DNA of 23,728 nucleotides from an uncultured Clostridium sp. (GCA_902496665.1 CABVBU010000039.1:1-23728), one strand, 5' to 3'; counted from the first letter of the stretch, positions 13,358 through 21,816 are shown. The notes: generated by a model not told the origin, from the letters alone. Program-made: numbers and translations.

Positions 13358-14764
13358 TTGATACATCAGTATATAAATAATGGATACCACATTGTTTTGG
13401 ACGTAAACAGCGGATCGGTTCATTCCGTAGATGCGCTGCTCTACGATGCCGTGGAGGTTCTCGCGAAGATCGTCCCGGATATGGAAAAACCGATGCCTCT
13501 CACGGAAGACCAGAAAAAAGCAGTGAGAGAAGCACTGGTCTGTAAGTACTCTGCAGAAGATATTGAGGATGCGCTCTCCGATATTCAGGAGCTCATCGAC
13601 GCGGAGGAGCTGTTCACTGCGGATATTTACAAAGATTATGTGATCGATTTCAAGAAACGCCAGACGGTCGTGAAGGCCCTCTGCCTTCATATTGCCCATG
13701 ACTGCAACCTTGCCTGCAAGTACTGCTTCGCAGAGGAAGGCGAGTACCATGGACGCCGCGCCCTCATGAGCTTTGAGGTCGGAAAGAAGGCGCTGGATTT
13801 CCTGATCGCAAACTCCGGAAACCGTATCAACCTTGAGGTTGATTTCTTCGGCGGCGAGCCGCTTATGAACTGGAACGTGGTAAAACAGCTTGTGGAATAC
13901 GGACGTTCCCAGGAGAAGGAGCACAATAAGAAATTCCGTTTCACACTGACAACAAACGGCGTACTCTTAAACGATGAGATCATGGAGTTCTGTAACAGGG
14001 AAATGAGCAACGTGGTCTTAAGCCTTGACGGACGTCCGGAGGTCAATGACCGGATGCGTCCGTTCAGAAACGGTAAGGGAAGCTATGAACTTATTGTTCC
14101 GAAATTCCAGAAATTCGCGAAATCACGCGGCGAGAAGGATTATTTCGTCCGCGGAACCTTCACAAGAAACAACCTGGATTTCGGAAACGATGTCCTCCAC
14201 TATGCGGACCTCGGCTTCGAGAAGCTTTCCATGGAGCCGGTAGTTGCAGCTCCGGAAGAGCCGTACTCTATCCGCGAGGAAGACCTTCCGCAGATCATGG
14301 ATGAGTATGACAGACTCGCAAAAGAGTTTGTAAAGCGTCAGAAAGAGGGAAGAGGATTCAAGTTCTTCCACTTCATGCTTGATTTAAGTCAGGGTCCGTG
14401 CGTTGCGAAGCGTCTGTCCGGCTGCGGTTCAGGAACCGAGTACCTTGCGGTAACTCCGTGGGGAGACTTATATCCGTGCCACCAGTTCGTTGGAAATGAA
14501 GAGTTCCTGCTCGGAAACGTGGATACCGGCGTAGTCAACACGAAGGTACGCGATGAATTCAAGCTCTGCAACGTATACGCGAAAGAGAAATGCAAAAACT
14601 GTTTTGCGAGATTCTACTGCAGCGGCGGATGCGCGGCAAATTCCTTCAACTTCCACGGCAGCATTACGGATGCCTACGATATCGGCTGCGAGATGCAGAA
14701 AAAACGTATTGAGTGCGCGATCATGATCCGTGCTGCTTTGGCAGAGGACGAGGAAAACAACTAA
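13358..14764 (+). CDS. scfB: SCIFF thioether-forming radical SAM maturase
   Basis: 468 residues from TTG 13358 (AGGAG 10 nt upstream). Uses S-adenosylmethionine and Fe-S clusters to install a Cys-Thr thioether in the SCIFF peptide. N-terminal about 95 residues: a PqqD-like leader-recognition domain (MIHQYINNGYHIVLDVNSG...). Radical SAM core: CNLACKYC, the CxxxCxxC motif (about C116, C120, C123), then VDFFGGEPLMNW and TTNGVLLN. C-terminal SPASM/Twitch domain with many cysteines: GPCVAKRLSGCGSG, LYPCHQFVG, CKNCFARFYCSGGCAAN and IGCEMQKKRIEC, which bind auxiliary [4Fe-4S] clusters. Length and motifs match characterised CteB-type enzymes. It is codirectional with secDF and yajC, which is compatible with export-linked biology, but no dedicated transporter is present. 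Confidence 0.96.
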   Translation: MIHQYINNGYHIVLDVNSGSVHSVDALLYDAVEVLAKIVPDMEKPMPLTEDQKKAVREALVCKYSAEDIEDALSDIQELIDAEELFTADIYKDYVIDFKKRQTVVKALCLHIAHDCNLACKYCFAEEGEYHGRRALMSFEVGKKALDFLIANSGNRINLEVDFFGGEPLMNWNVVKQLVEYGRSQEKEHNKKFRFTLTTNGVLLNDEIMEFCNREMSNVVLSLDGRPEVNDRMRPFRNGKGSYELIVPKFQKFAKSRGEKDYFVRGTFTRNNLDFGNDVLHYADLGFEKLSMEPVVAAPEEPYSIREEDLPQIMDEYDRLAKEFVKRQKEGRGFKFFHFMLDLSQGPCVAKRLSGCGSGTEYLAVTPWGDLYPCHQFVGNEEFLLGNVDTGVVNTKVRDEFKLCNVYAKEKCKNCFARFYCSGGCAANSFNFHGSITDAYDIGCEMQKKRIECAIMIRAALAEDEENN

Positions 14765-14781
14765 ATCGATCATAGCGGTCA

Positions 14782-14796
14782 GGGGCAGAAAGCCCC
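14782..14796 (+). other. Hairpin in the scfB-secDF spacer
   Basis: GGGGC (14782-14786) pairs with GCCCC (14792-14796) around AGAAA. It has no T tract and could act as a processing or mRNA-stability element. The 141-bp spacer has no recognisable promoter. Confidence 0.3.
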
Positions 14797-14905
14797 GGAC
14801 TGTTATTGTAAGGATGACGGAGGCGGTGATTACGGCAGACTCCGGAATCAAGAGGGACAAAAAGCCTTTTGAACCTCGAAATCATATCAAGAAGGAGATT
14901 TTATC

Positions 14906-17146
14906 ATGAAGAGCAACAAAGGAAAGGGACTGCTCGGCCTCCTGGGACTGCTCGTTGTGCTCGGTATCTTCGGATTTTTCGGCTATGATACTCTTCAGAA
15001 GAGTAAGCTGGTCACCGATGAGAACGGAGTAACTTCCCAGAATGGCGGAATCAAGCTCGGTCTGGATCTGGCGGGCGGCGTCAGCATTACCTACCAGGCG
15101 AAGGAAGAAAATCCGAGCGCCGAGGATATGTCCGATACCCAGTACAAGCTGCAGCAGAGAGTACAGAACTACAGCTCTGAGGCAGAGGTTTATCAGGAAG
15201 GCGGAAACCGTATCAATGTTGATATTCCGGGTGTCACAGACGCGAACAAGATCCTGGAAGAGCTCGGTAAGCCGGGATCCTTACAGTTCTATGATGAGAA
15301 CTGGAACGTTGTACTGGAAGGAACCGATGTAGCTTCTGCGAAAGCTGTGATCTATAAAGACCAGCAGACAGGAAACAATAACTATGAAGTAGCGCTTACA
15401 TTTACGGACGAAGGTACTAAGAAATTCGCAGATGTGACTGCAGCGAACGTCGGCAAGAAGATCGCGATCGTTTACGATAACGTGATGTACTCCAACCCGA
15501 CCGTACAGCAGGCGATCACAGGCGGACAGGCATCCATCTCCGGAATGACTTCCTATGAAGAGGCTGAGAATCTTGCTTCCACGATCCGTATCGGTTCCCT
15601 TTCCCTGGAACTGGAGGAGCTCCGTTCCAACGTGGTAGGCGCGAAACTCGGTCAGGAAGCGATCACGACAAGCTTAAAGGCCGGCGCGATCGGATTCGGA
15701 ATCGTATGCGTATTCATGATCGCAGTTTACCTCATCCCGGGTCTTGCGGCATCCCTTGCACTCTGCCTCTATGTGGCACTGATGCTGATTCTGCTCGCGG
15801 CCTTTGAGGTTACATTAACACTTCCGGGTATTGCCGGTATTATCCTTTCCATCGGTATGGCAGTTGATGCGAACGTCATCATCTTCACCCGTATCAAGGA
15901 GGAGATCGGTCTCGGAAAGACAGTTCATTCCGCGATCAAGACAGGTTTTGCGAAAGCGTTATCCGCCATCGTTGACGGTAACGTGACAACACTGATCGCA
16001 GCAGCTGTTCTTTACTGGAGAGGCTCCGGTACAGTTAAGGGCTTCGCTACAACACTTGCCCTTGGTATCGTTCTTTCCATGTTCACAGCACTTTTCGTTA
16101 CAAAGTTCACACTGAACACCCTGTATAACCTTGGATTCCAGGATCAGAAGTTCTACGGCATCAGAAAAGAGAAGAAGGCGATCAACTTCCTCGGAAAGAG
16201 AAACATCTGCTTTATCATCTCAGCTGTCATGATCCTCGTAGGCGTTGCGGGAATGGTAATGAACAAGTCCTCCATCGGAAACGCGTTCAATTACTCCCTT
16301 GACTTCCAGGGCGGTACCTCCACAAGCGTGACCTTCAATGAGGACATGTCTCTGGAGAGAATCTCAAGCGAGGTCGTTCCGGTAGTCGAATCCATCACAA
16401 ACAGTGCGGATACACAGACACAGAAGGTTGCCGGAACAAACGAGGTGATCATCAAGACAAGAACCTTAAGCGTGGAAGAGCGTCAGGCATTGGACGAGGC
16501 ACTTGTTGAAAACTTCGGCGTTGATGAGTCCAAGATCACCGCAGAGAGCATCTCCGGTGCGGTAAGTGCTGAGATGAAGCGCGACGCGGTTATGGCTACA
16601 GCGATCGCTACCGTATTTATGCTTCTCTATATCTGGGTACGATTCAAGGATATCCGCTTTGCCGCAAGTGCTGTTTTAGCCCTTGTCCATGACGTATTGG
16701 TTGTAGTTGCATGCTACGCCCTCGCAAAGTGGTCCGTTGGTTCCACAGCGATCGCCTGCCTGCTTACCATCGTCGGATACTCCATCAACGCGACGATCGT
16801 TATCTTCGACCGTATCCGTGAGAACATCAAGCTCATGGGACCGAAGGCGTCCACCGTTGATATCGTAAATACAAGTATCACCCAGACCTTCACACGAAGC
16901 ATCAATACATCCCTGACGACCTTTGTCATGGTATTTGTCCTGTTCATCATGGGCGTATCCTCCATTCGTGAGTTCGCGCTCCCGTTAATGGCAGGTATCA
17001 TCTGTGGTACCTACTCTTCCGTATGCCTGACAGGCGCTATGTGGTATGTAATGACCACAAAGAAGCAGAAGAAGGATGCGGTTGAAAAACAGGCAAAGAA
17101 GGATGCTGAGAAGGCGGCAAAGGAAGCGAAGAAATCCGGGAAATAA
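14906..17146 (+). CDS. secDF: SecDF fusion, protein export accessory subunit
   Basis: 746 residues, ATG 14906 after AAGGAG. Proton-motive-force-driven partner of SecYEG-SecA that pulls proteins across the membrane. SecD half: TM1 near 10-28, KLGLDLAGGVSITYQ (the family D1 motif), an extracytoplasmic domain, then five TM segments with GIAGIILSIGMAVDANVIIFTRIKEE near residue 310. SecF half: TM near 430-450, NYSLDFQGGTSTSVTF, a shorter loop domain, and a second TM bundle with IVGYSINATIVIFDRIRENI. The two halves are fused as in Bacillus-type SecDF, and the charged-residue motifs of both are intact. The C-terminus is Lys/Ala-rich. It is followed 45 nt later by tgt and then yajC, the Sec-associated partner. 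Confidence 0.96.
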   Translation: MKSNKGKGLLGLLGLLVVLGIFGFFGYDTLQKSKLVTDENGVTSQNGGIKLGLDLAGGVSITYQAKEENPSAEDMSDTQYKLQQRVQNYSSEAEVYQEGGNRINVDIPGVTDANKILEELGKPGSLQFYDENWNVVLEGTDVASAKAVIYKDQQTGNNNYEVALTFTDEGTKKFADVTAANVGKKIAIVYDNVMYSNPTVQQAITGGQASISGMTSYEEAENLASTIRIGSLSLELEELRSNVVGAKLGQEAITTSLKAGAIGFGIVCVFMIAVYLIPGLAASLALCLYVALMLILLAAFEVTLTLPGIAGIILSIGMAVDANVIIFTRIKEEIGLGKTVHSAIKTGFAKALSAIVDGNVTTLIAAAVLYWRGSGTVKGFATTLALGIVLSMFTALFVTKFTLNTLYNLGFQDQKFYGIRKEKKAINFLGKRNICFIISAVMILVGVAGMVMNKSSIGNAFNYSLDFQGGTSTSVTFNEDMSLERISSEVVPVVESITNSADTQTQKVAGTNEVIIKTRTLSVEERQALDEALVENFGVDESKITAESISGAVSAEMKRDAVMATAIATVFMLLYIWVRFKDIRFAASAVLALVHDVLVVVACYALAKWSVGSTAIACLLTIVGYSINATIVIFDRIRENIKLMGPKASTVDIVNTSITQTFTRSINTSLTTFVMVFVLFIMGVSSIREFALPLMAGIICGTYSSVCLTGAMWYVMTTKKQKKDAVEKQAKKDAEKAAKEAKKSGK

Positions 17147-17190
17147 CTGGAAGAACATTGCTCCGAAAATAACGATAAGGCAAGAGAAAT

Positions 17191-18336
17191 ATGAAATATA
17201 AGATTCTGGCAAAAGACGGACGTGCCAAGCGGGCTGACGTAGAGACAGTCCACGGCACGATCCACACGCCGGTATTCATGAATGTAGGAACTGTCGCCGC
17301 AATCAAGGGCGCTGTGTCCACCGATGACCTTCGCGGGATCGGGACACAGGTGGAGCTTTCCAACACCTACCATCTTCATGTACGGACCGGCGACAAGCTG
17401 ATCAAAGAGCTCGGCGGTCTCCACAGGTTTATGAACTGGGACCGTCCGATCCTCACCGATTCCGGCGGATTTCAGGTATTTTCCCTCGCCGGACTCAGAA
17501 AGATCAAGGAAGAGGGCGTCTACTTCAACTCCCATATCGATGGTCATAAGATCTTCATGGGACCGGAGGAGAGCATGCAGATCCAGTCAAACCTTGGGTC
17601 CACCATCGCGATGGCATTCGATGAGTGCGCTCCGCATCCGTGTACCAGAGAATACATGGAGAATTCTGTCGCGAGAACTACAAGATGGCTGGCGAGATGC
17701 CAGGCGGAGATGGCGAGATTAAACTCCCTGCCGGATACCGTCAATAAGGAACAGCTTCTATTCGGCATCAATCAGGGCGGAACCTTCGAGGATATTCGGA
17801 TCGCGCATGCGGATACGATCTCGAAGATGAACTGCGATGGCTACGCGGTCGGCGGACTTGCGGTCGGTGAGAGCCACGAGGAGATGTACCGCATCCTCGA
17901 TGCGGTGGTTCCGCATCTGCCGGAAGAGAAACCGACTTATCTGATGGGCGTCGGAACCCCGGCGAACATCCTTGAGGCGGTGGACCGAGGCGTCGATTTC
18001 TTCGACTGCGTTTACCCGACAAGAAATGGCCGTCATGGTCATGTATATACAAACCACGGAAAGATCAACCTGTTTAATGAGCAGTTTTCAAAGGATATGC
18101 GCCCCATCGAAGAGGGATGCCAGTGTCCGGCCTGCCGCTCATACAGCAGGGCCTATATCCGCCATCTCCTGAAGGCAAAAGAGATGCTTGGAATGCGCTT
18201 ATGCGTGCTCCACAATCTTTACTTCTACAACACGATGATGACGGAGATCAGGGAAGCTATCGAGAACCACTGCTACGCCGAGTACAAAGAGAAAAAGTTG
18301 GAGGGCGTGACAGGGAACTATAAAGACAAGGTATAA
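17191..18336 (+). CDS. tgt: tRNA-guanine transglycosylase (queuine/preQ1)
   Basis: 381 residues, ATG 17191 with a weak AAGG site about 10 nt upstream. Replaces guanine 34 of tRNA-Asp, -Asn, -His and -Tyr with preQ1 on the way to queuosine; cytoplasmic. Visible: FMNVGTVAAIKG, general acid/base D90 in LTDSGGFQVFS, GINQGG, GLAVGE, nucleophile D272 in DFFDCVYPTRNGRHG, and the zinc site CQCPAC...H (C310, C312, C315, H341). All essential residues are present and the length is typical. It sits between secDF and yajC, the widespread bacterial tgt-yajC-secD-secF cluster rearranged. No preQ1 riboswitch or queuosine-biosynthesis gene is nearby. Confidence 0.97.
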   Translation: MKYKILAKDGRAKRADVETVHGTIHTPVFMNVGTVAAIKGAVSTDDLRGIGTQVELSNTYHLHVRTGDKLIKELGGLHRFMNWDRPILTDSGGFQVFSLAGLRKIKEEGVYFNSHIDGHKIFMGPEESMQIQSNLGSTIAMAFDECAPHPCTREYMENSVARTTRWLARCQAEMARLNSLPDTVNKEQLLFGINQGGTFEDIRIAHADTISKMNCDGYAVGGLAVGESHEEMYRILDAVVPHLPEEKPTYLMGVGTPANILEAVDRGVDFFDCVYPTRNGRHGHVYTNHGKINLFNEQFSKDMRPIEEGCQCPACRSYSRAYIRHLLKAKEMLGMRLCVLHNLYFYNTMMTEIREAIENHCYAEYKEKKLEGVTGNYKDKV

Positions 18337-18356
18337 GAAAAGGAGGTGCAACGGAT

Positions 18357-18635
18357 ATGACTAACAGCCCGGCATTTTGGATTGGATATATTGTTTTAAT
18401 CTTTGCTTTCATGTACTTCATTGCGATCAGACCGCAGCAGAAGGAAAAGAAAAAAATGCAGGAACTGATGGCAAGCATCGCAGTCGGTGACAGCGTGCTG
18501 ACATCCAGCGGATTCTACGGAGTGATCATTGATATGACAGACGATACCGTTATCGTTGAGTTTGGCAACAATAAGAACTGCCGTATCCCGATGCAGAAAC
18601 AGGCGATCGTTCAGGTTGAAAAACCGGAGGCGTAA
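18357..18635 (+). CDS. yajC: Preprotein translocase subunit YajC
   Basis: 92 residues, ATG 18357 with AGGAGGT 9 nt upstream, 20 bp after tgt. A single N-terminal TM (about 7-27: FWIGYIVLIFAFMYFIAIRP) ends in the invariant RPQQK, followed by KKMQELMASIAVGDSVLTSSGFYGVI and a small cytoplasmic domain. Associates with SecDF at the Sec translocon. It is the last gene of the scfA-to-yajC array and is followed directly by a strong terminator. Confidence 0.96.
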   Translation: MTNSPAFWIGYIVLIFAFMYFIAIRPQQKEKKKMQELMASIAVGDSVLTSSGFYGVIIDMTDDTVIVEFGNNKNCRIPMQKQAIVQVEKPEA

Positions 18636-18654
18636 GACCTGAAAAACAGAAAAG

Positions 18655-18697
18655 AAAGAGGTTCATTTCCATTTATGGGGAGATGAACCTCTTTTTT
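18655..18697. terminator. Bidirectional terminator after yajC
   Basis: A 12-bp stem, AAAGAGGTTCAT (18655-18666) with ATGAACCTCTTT (18683-18694), is followed by T6 in the plus direction. The A-rich left flank lets it also serve the convergent minus-strand gene ending at 18724. Confidence 0.92.
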
Positions 18698-18723
18698 GTA
18701 TGTCGGGAAGAAGCTTTCAATTT

Positions 18724-19818
18724 CTATTGCGGCGTTGCATTTCTTCCTTCGTCTTCAAAGTATTTCTTTAATTCTTCAAACTCCCGCGCATATTGCGTGG
18801 AAACAGCGGTCGGGTTGGAACGGATCCTTTCTCTGCGGAAGCGGCGGCGTTCCTTGCGGAGTGCAACGAGACGGGATTCCCGTTCCTTTAACATCTCGGC
18901 AAGCTGTTCCGCAGATTTTCCACGGAGCGCTTCCAGATGGATTCCGGTAAGGTCCTTCAGACTGTCGAGTTTTCCTCCGGCTTTTGCCTTTAATTCCTCA
19001 AGGCTGACATTGGAGAGATCGCGGATGGAACCTGCGGCAGCTCCAGCTTTTTCCTGAAGCAGGGACATACCGGCAGCCGGTTTCTCCTTGATGGATTTGA
19101 ACTTTGTACCAGCTTTTTCCCGGAATTCTTCCATACTCATTCCGGTGAGAGCTGCAGCCTGAACTCTCTTTGCCTCGATCTGATCCAGTAGTTCTTCTTT
19201 GGCGGCCTGTAAGCGGTCTTCGGTATTCATCCTGAGAAGCGCACGCTGTACCTGAAGATTGTCAAGTTCAGCCCGGAGCTTCTGCATAGCTTCCAGGGAC
19301 TTTCCAAAGGCAAGAGCTTCCTTTGTGCAGACGATGGAATCGTAAACAAAGAGCACCGTCACAAAAAATACAAAAAACAGATCCCAGTAGAGCGGCATCG
19401 CGAGGACAGCCCGCTCGATGGGCTTGTGGATCAGGTGCGTCATAAAGATTGTCAGGAATCCCCAGGCGATGGAGGAGCTGAGACAGATATATCCGTGAAG
19501 GTTAAAAGGCTGGTTACTGTAATCCCAGTAGCGGACTTTGAAAAGCCGCTCCATCACATATCCGGTAACATACTCCAGGGCGGTGGCACCGATGACACCG
19601 GAAATATAGGTGAGGATCAGGCTGTCCTGAAACGGGATCGATACCCACAGCATCATCACCGCGCCGCTCCCGTATAACGGCAGCATTGGCAGCCGAAGGA
19701 AACCGCGGTTCACGAAGCGCTTCTGCTTTAAGGAAACATAAGTGGACTCAAAGATCCATCCAAAGAAACAGTATAGATAAAAAAATGTAAGCCATTGATA
19801 CCAGGTGTAAGTATACAT
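18724..19818 (-). CDS. PF06541-type (putative ABC transporter permease) membrane protein with long helical C-terminal tail
   Basis: 364 residues, ATG 19818-19816 with GAGGAG close upstream. The N-terminal about 175 residues hold five hydrophobic segments with family landmarks: FFGWIFESTYVSLKQKRFVNRGFLRLPMLPLYGSG, GATALEYVTGYVMERLF, RYWDYSNQPFNLHGYICL. This is the PF06541 family, labelled ABC transporter permease without firm evidence; no ATPase is adjacent. Residues about 180-364 are a soluble, Lys/Glu/Arg-rich helical tail with repeated EELKAKAGGKLDSLKDL-like units (MSMEEFREKAGTKFKSIKE, VSLEELKAKAGGKLDSLKD). Such an extended tail seems longer than the core family; this is a judgement from memory. 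Own promoter at 19854-19882. Confidence 0.82.
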   Translation of the reverse strand: MYTYTWYQWLTFFYLYCFFGWIFESTYVSLKQKRFVNRGFLRLPMLPLYGSGAVMMLWVSIPFQDSLILTYISGVIGATALEYVTGYVMERLFKVRYWDYSNQPFNLHGYICLSSSIAWGFLTIFMTHLIHKPIERAVLAMPLYWDLFFVFFVTVLFVYDSIVCTKEALAFGKSLEAMQKLRAELDNLQVQRALLRMNTEDRLQAAKEELLDQIEAKRVQAAALTGMSMEEFREKAGTKFKSIKEKPAAGMSLLQEKAGAAAGSIRDLSNVSLEELKAKAGGKLDSLKDLTGIHLEALRGKSAEQLAEMLKERESRLVALRKERRRFRRERIRSNPTAVSTQYAREFEELKKYFEDEGRNATPQ

Positions 19819-19853
19819 AAGTCTCCTCTCGGTTGTAAATTCAGATTATCCAT

Positions 19854-19882
19854 ATCATACGACAGGAACGGGAAAATGACAA
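19854..19882 (-). promoter_or_regulatory. Promoter of the PF06541-type gene
   Basis: On the minus strand, TTGTCA (19882-19877) and TATGAT (19859-19854) are 17 bp apart, each 5/6 to consensus. They lie 36 bp before the start codon. Confidence 0.78.
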
Positions 19883-19923
19883 GGCGCAACCGGGAAACTA
19901 TATTGGAAAAAGAAAACAGATAT

Positions 19924-19988
19924 GAAAACAGCCGCCCAGGATTGTGATATGATACCATTGACCGGGACGGCTGTTTTGCTAATTGATT
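19924..19988 (-). terminator. Terminator of the DUF5722-type gene
   Basis: AAAACAGCCG (19925-19934) pairs with CGGCTGTTTT (19978-19987), and inner CCC/GGG and GG/CC pairs extend it past single-base bulges. Read on the minus strand, the stem ends in GCTGTTTTCAT. It lies about 60 bp after the stop codon. Confidence 0.65.
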
Positions 19989-20050
19989 TCATTAAAAAGT
20001 ATCTGGCTGTCTGCTGTATTCTTAACACGGACGGTCAGGCATTGGAAAAA

Positions 20051-21160
20051 TTACTGAAGGTTTTTATAAATCTCAAAACTCGGCTTTTTATTTCCGTTTA
20101 CATCAATGAGACCGAACGCGTAATGGGCACCCAGAAGTCCCTGCTCATCCTTCATGCGGTTTAACAGGAATGCCTCAACATACGGGTTTGCCTTTGCTGT
20201 CTCGTAAGCCTCTTTGATGCACTGTGCCTGGAGATCGAGACACTGGCCGCCATGTGCCGGGGAATCGGAAGTGAATCCCTGCTCAGAGAGGATCAGGTGA
20301 CGGACCTTTCCAGACGGGGAGAGCATGGCTGCCTGCTGCATGTAGTCGGTCAGAACGTGGAGGTTTTTCAGGTTGATAATATAAGTATCTGCCTTCTCCA
20401 GCGTGTAGATATCATCGGTGAAGACTGGATCCTCGAATGTCTCCGGGTATGCATGCCATGCGATACCGTAGTCGGTATCTTTCAGGCGGCTGTTTAACCG
20501 CGGGATCATGTCCATAGCGCCGTACTTGAATCCCTCGACCTGTCCGCAGTTCCAGCGGAAGTCGAACGGAATATAGACGTTTGCCAGCTTGTTAGAACCT
20601 TTGATGGTGTCGTACCAGGTGCGGAATCCGGTAGCGTAGTTGGAACAGTAGGTGTCAATATCCATCTGTCCGATATAGTTCCACGTCTGACCGTCATTGA
20701 CTTCGTTGCCGATGACCCAGTTGGAGACACAATCCTCGAATGCCTCGGTGACGCGCTTTGCGGCATCTCTTGTGGACTGGACGCCTGCATCATTTAAGGT
20801 GTTGAACGCGTAGTAGCTTGCGCCGGTTGGCTGGGATACCGGAAGAAGAGACGGGCTGTAGCTCGCTGCCGCCCAGTCGTTTAAGACGATCAGCGTCACG
20901 GTGACGCCTGCCTGGTCAAGTTTTGTGTAGAGATCCTGGCAGACAGACAACTGGCTGCTGAATGCCCAGGACATCGGAAAGTTCAAGACGACCTGAGACG
21001 CACCCACCTCGAGGACATCCGGGATCTGGGCGTGCTCGTTGATCAGAACGCCCTTGATGGACTTTGGAGTCTGGTAGTGGTCGGCATAGGCCGGAACAGC
21101 CATGGAAAAGCAGAGAGCTGCGGACAGCGCAGCAGCTGCGATGCGCTTTAGTGAATTCAT
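20051..21160 (-). CDS. Exported DUF5722-type glycoside-hydrolase-like protein
   Basis: 369 residues from ATG 21160-21158, preceded by AGGGGGA; the upstream in-frame ATG at 21187 lacks a site and would spoil the signal peptide. Signal peptide: MNSLKRIAAAALSAALCFSMAVPAYA. The mature part is one TIM-barrel-like domain. Clan GH-A style landmarks: VIGNEVND (about E153, candidate acid/base after Asn), IAWHAYPE, and LILSEQGF (about E293, candidate nucleophile). Both acids are present, so activity is plausible. The family resembles DUF5722; its substrate is unknown. Unlike the other two exported proteins here it has no wall-binding repeats. Monocistronic, with its own promoter and terminator. Confidence 0.8.
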   Translation of the reverse strand: MNSLKRIAAAALSAALCFSMAVPAYADHYQTPKSIKGVLINEHAQIPDVLEVGASQVVLNFPMSWAFSSQLSVCQDLYTKLDQAGVTVTLIVLNDWAAASYSPSLLPVSQPTGASYYAFNTLNDAGVQSTRDAAKRVTEAFEDCVSNWVIGNEVNDGQTWNYIGQMDIDTYCSNYATGFRTWYDTIKGSNKLANVYIPFDFRWNCGQVEGFKYGAMDMIPRLNSRLKDTDYGIAWHAYPETFEDPVFTDDIYTLEKADTYIINLKNLHVLTDYMQQAAMLSPSGKVRHLILSEQGFTSDSPAHGGQCLDLQAQCIKEAYETAKANPYVEAFLLNRMKDEQGLLGAHYAFGLIDVNGNKKPSFEIYKNLQ

Positions 21161-21249
21161 AAGATTTCCCCCTATGGAATAAGCCATTTTTTGCGGAGCT
21201 TTGATTTCTGAAAATAATGCCCCGCGTTGCTGGCGCTGTTAACATATTT

Positions 21250-21278
21250 ACTATACCGTGGGGAGGAATAGAAGTCAA
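21250..21278 (-). promoter_or_regulatory. Promoter of the DUF5722-type gene
   Basis: On the minus strand, TTGACT (21278-21273) and TATAGT (21255-21250) are 17 bp apart, each 5/6 to consensus. The leader is about 83 nt. This promoter lies downstream of the candidate small RNA's terminator, so the two units are separate. Confidence 0.82.
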
Positions 21279-21417
21279 TGGAAAGGAACGTAAAACTAGT
21301 GAAAAGGGAAAACGTCGAAATTTGAAATTGAAATCAATAGTTGGAAAGATTATGTCCGGAAATAAAAGTTAAAAAACAAGAATATAGGAAACAAGGACTT
21401 TGGTAAATTGGCTGAGC

Positions 21418-21585
21418 AAAAAAATAGGAACCACAGCCGTTCCTGCGATTCCTAAGGGGAGTATGGAAAGTATCAATTTTTTAGGGGGACCCGTCGGAGT
21501 CACCTCCGACAGGTATGAGTATGAAAAAGCTTTGTGTGTTCAAGTGTAACACTTGAAACAAAGGCAGGTTATCCTTTCGGATAAC
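21418..21585 (-). ncRNA. Candidate small structured RNA (unrecognised class)
   Basis: Read on the minus strand there are five stems. (1) GTTATCC/GGATAAC with a GAAA loop (21585-21568). (2) CTTTGT/ACAAAG enclosing TTCAAGTG/CACTTGAA (21563-21530). (3) ACC/GGT enclosing GTCGGAG/CTCCGAC with a GTGA loop (21514-21489). (4) CCTAA/TTAGG (21485-21451), whose loop carries TCCCC. (5) AGGAAC/GTTCCT (21444-21426) followed by A and T7, an intrinsic terminator. Two GNRA loops appear only on this strand. A promoter, TAGACA-16-TATAGT, lies at 21616-21589, placing the 5' end at the first stem. There is no credible open frame. About 168 nt. Confidence 0.7.
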
Positions 21586-21588
21586 ATA

Positions 21589-21616
21589 ACTATATTATAT
21601 AGACAAAATGTGTCTA
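21589..21616 (-). promoter_or_regulatory. Putative promoter of the small RNA
   Basis: On the minus strand, TAGACA (21616-21611, 5/6) is 16 bp from TATAGT (21594-21589, 5/6). TAGACA is one arm of a palindrome, TAGACA-AAATG-TGTCTA (21600-21616), which could also be an operator. Confidence 0.55.
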
Positions 21617-21800
21617 AACTGTGAGTAAAAAATTAAAAGAAAGTAAAATTACTTAACGAATGATGAAGAGTCATGTCTAAATATGCAGAAAATTGGCACG
21701 GAGACAGACAACAAATTCCACGCCGAGGATTTCCCGGAGATCTGCCGCATTTTTGCCGAAGTTTGGCAGGAAATTTGAACATAAATTGTCCATAAATATC

Positions 21801-21816
21801 TGATATACTATATAAT
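21801..21816 (+). promoter_or_regulatory. Promoter region of the wall-binding-repeat protein
   Basis: Extended -10 TGATATACT (21801-21809), with an alternative TATAAT at 21811-21816 and TTGTCC at 21786-21791 upstream. The spacing fits the second box poorly (19 bp), so the extended -10 is preferred. In the plus direction, 21617-21780 shows nothing else I can name. Confidence 0.6.

Noticed and set aside
17147..17190. preQ1 riboswitch before tgt
   Set aside because: The gap is only 44 bp, without the pseudoknot-type stem and A-rich tail of preQ1 aptamers; tgt appears to be read from the upstream genes.
21426..21616. Reading the hairpin cluster as a plus-strand leader of the wall-binding protein
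   Set aside because: On the plus strand the tetraloops become TTTC and TCAC, no T tract follows the last hairpin, and the downstream gene has its own promoter at about 21801.
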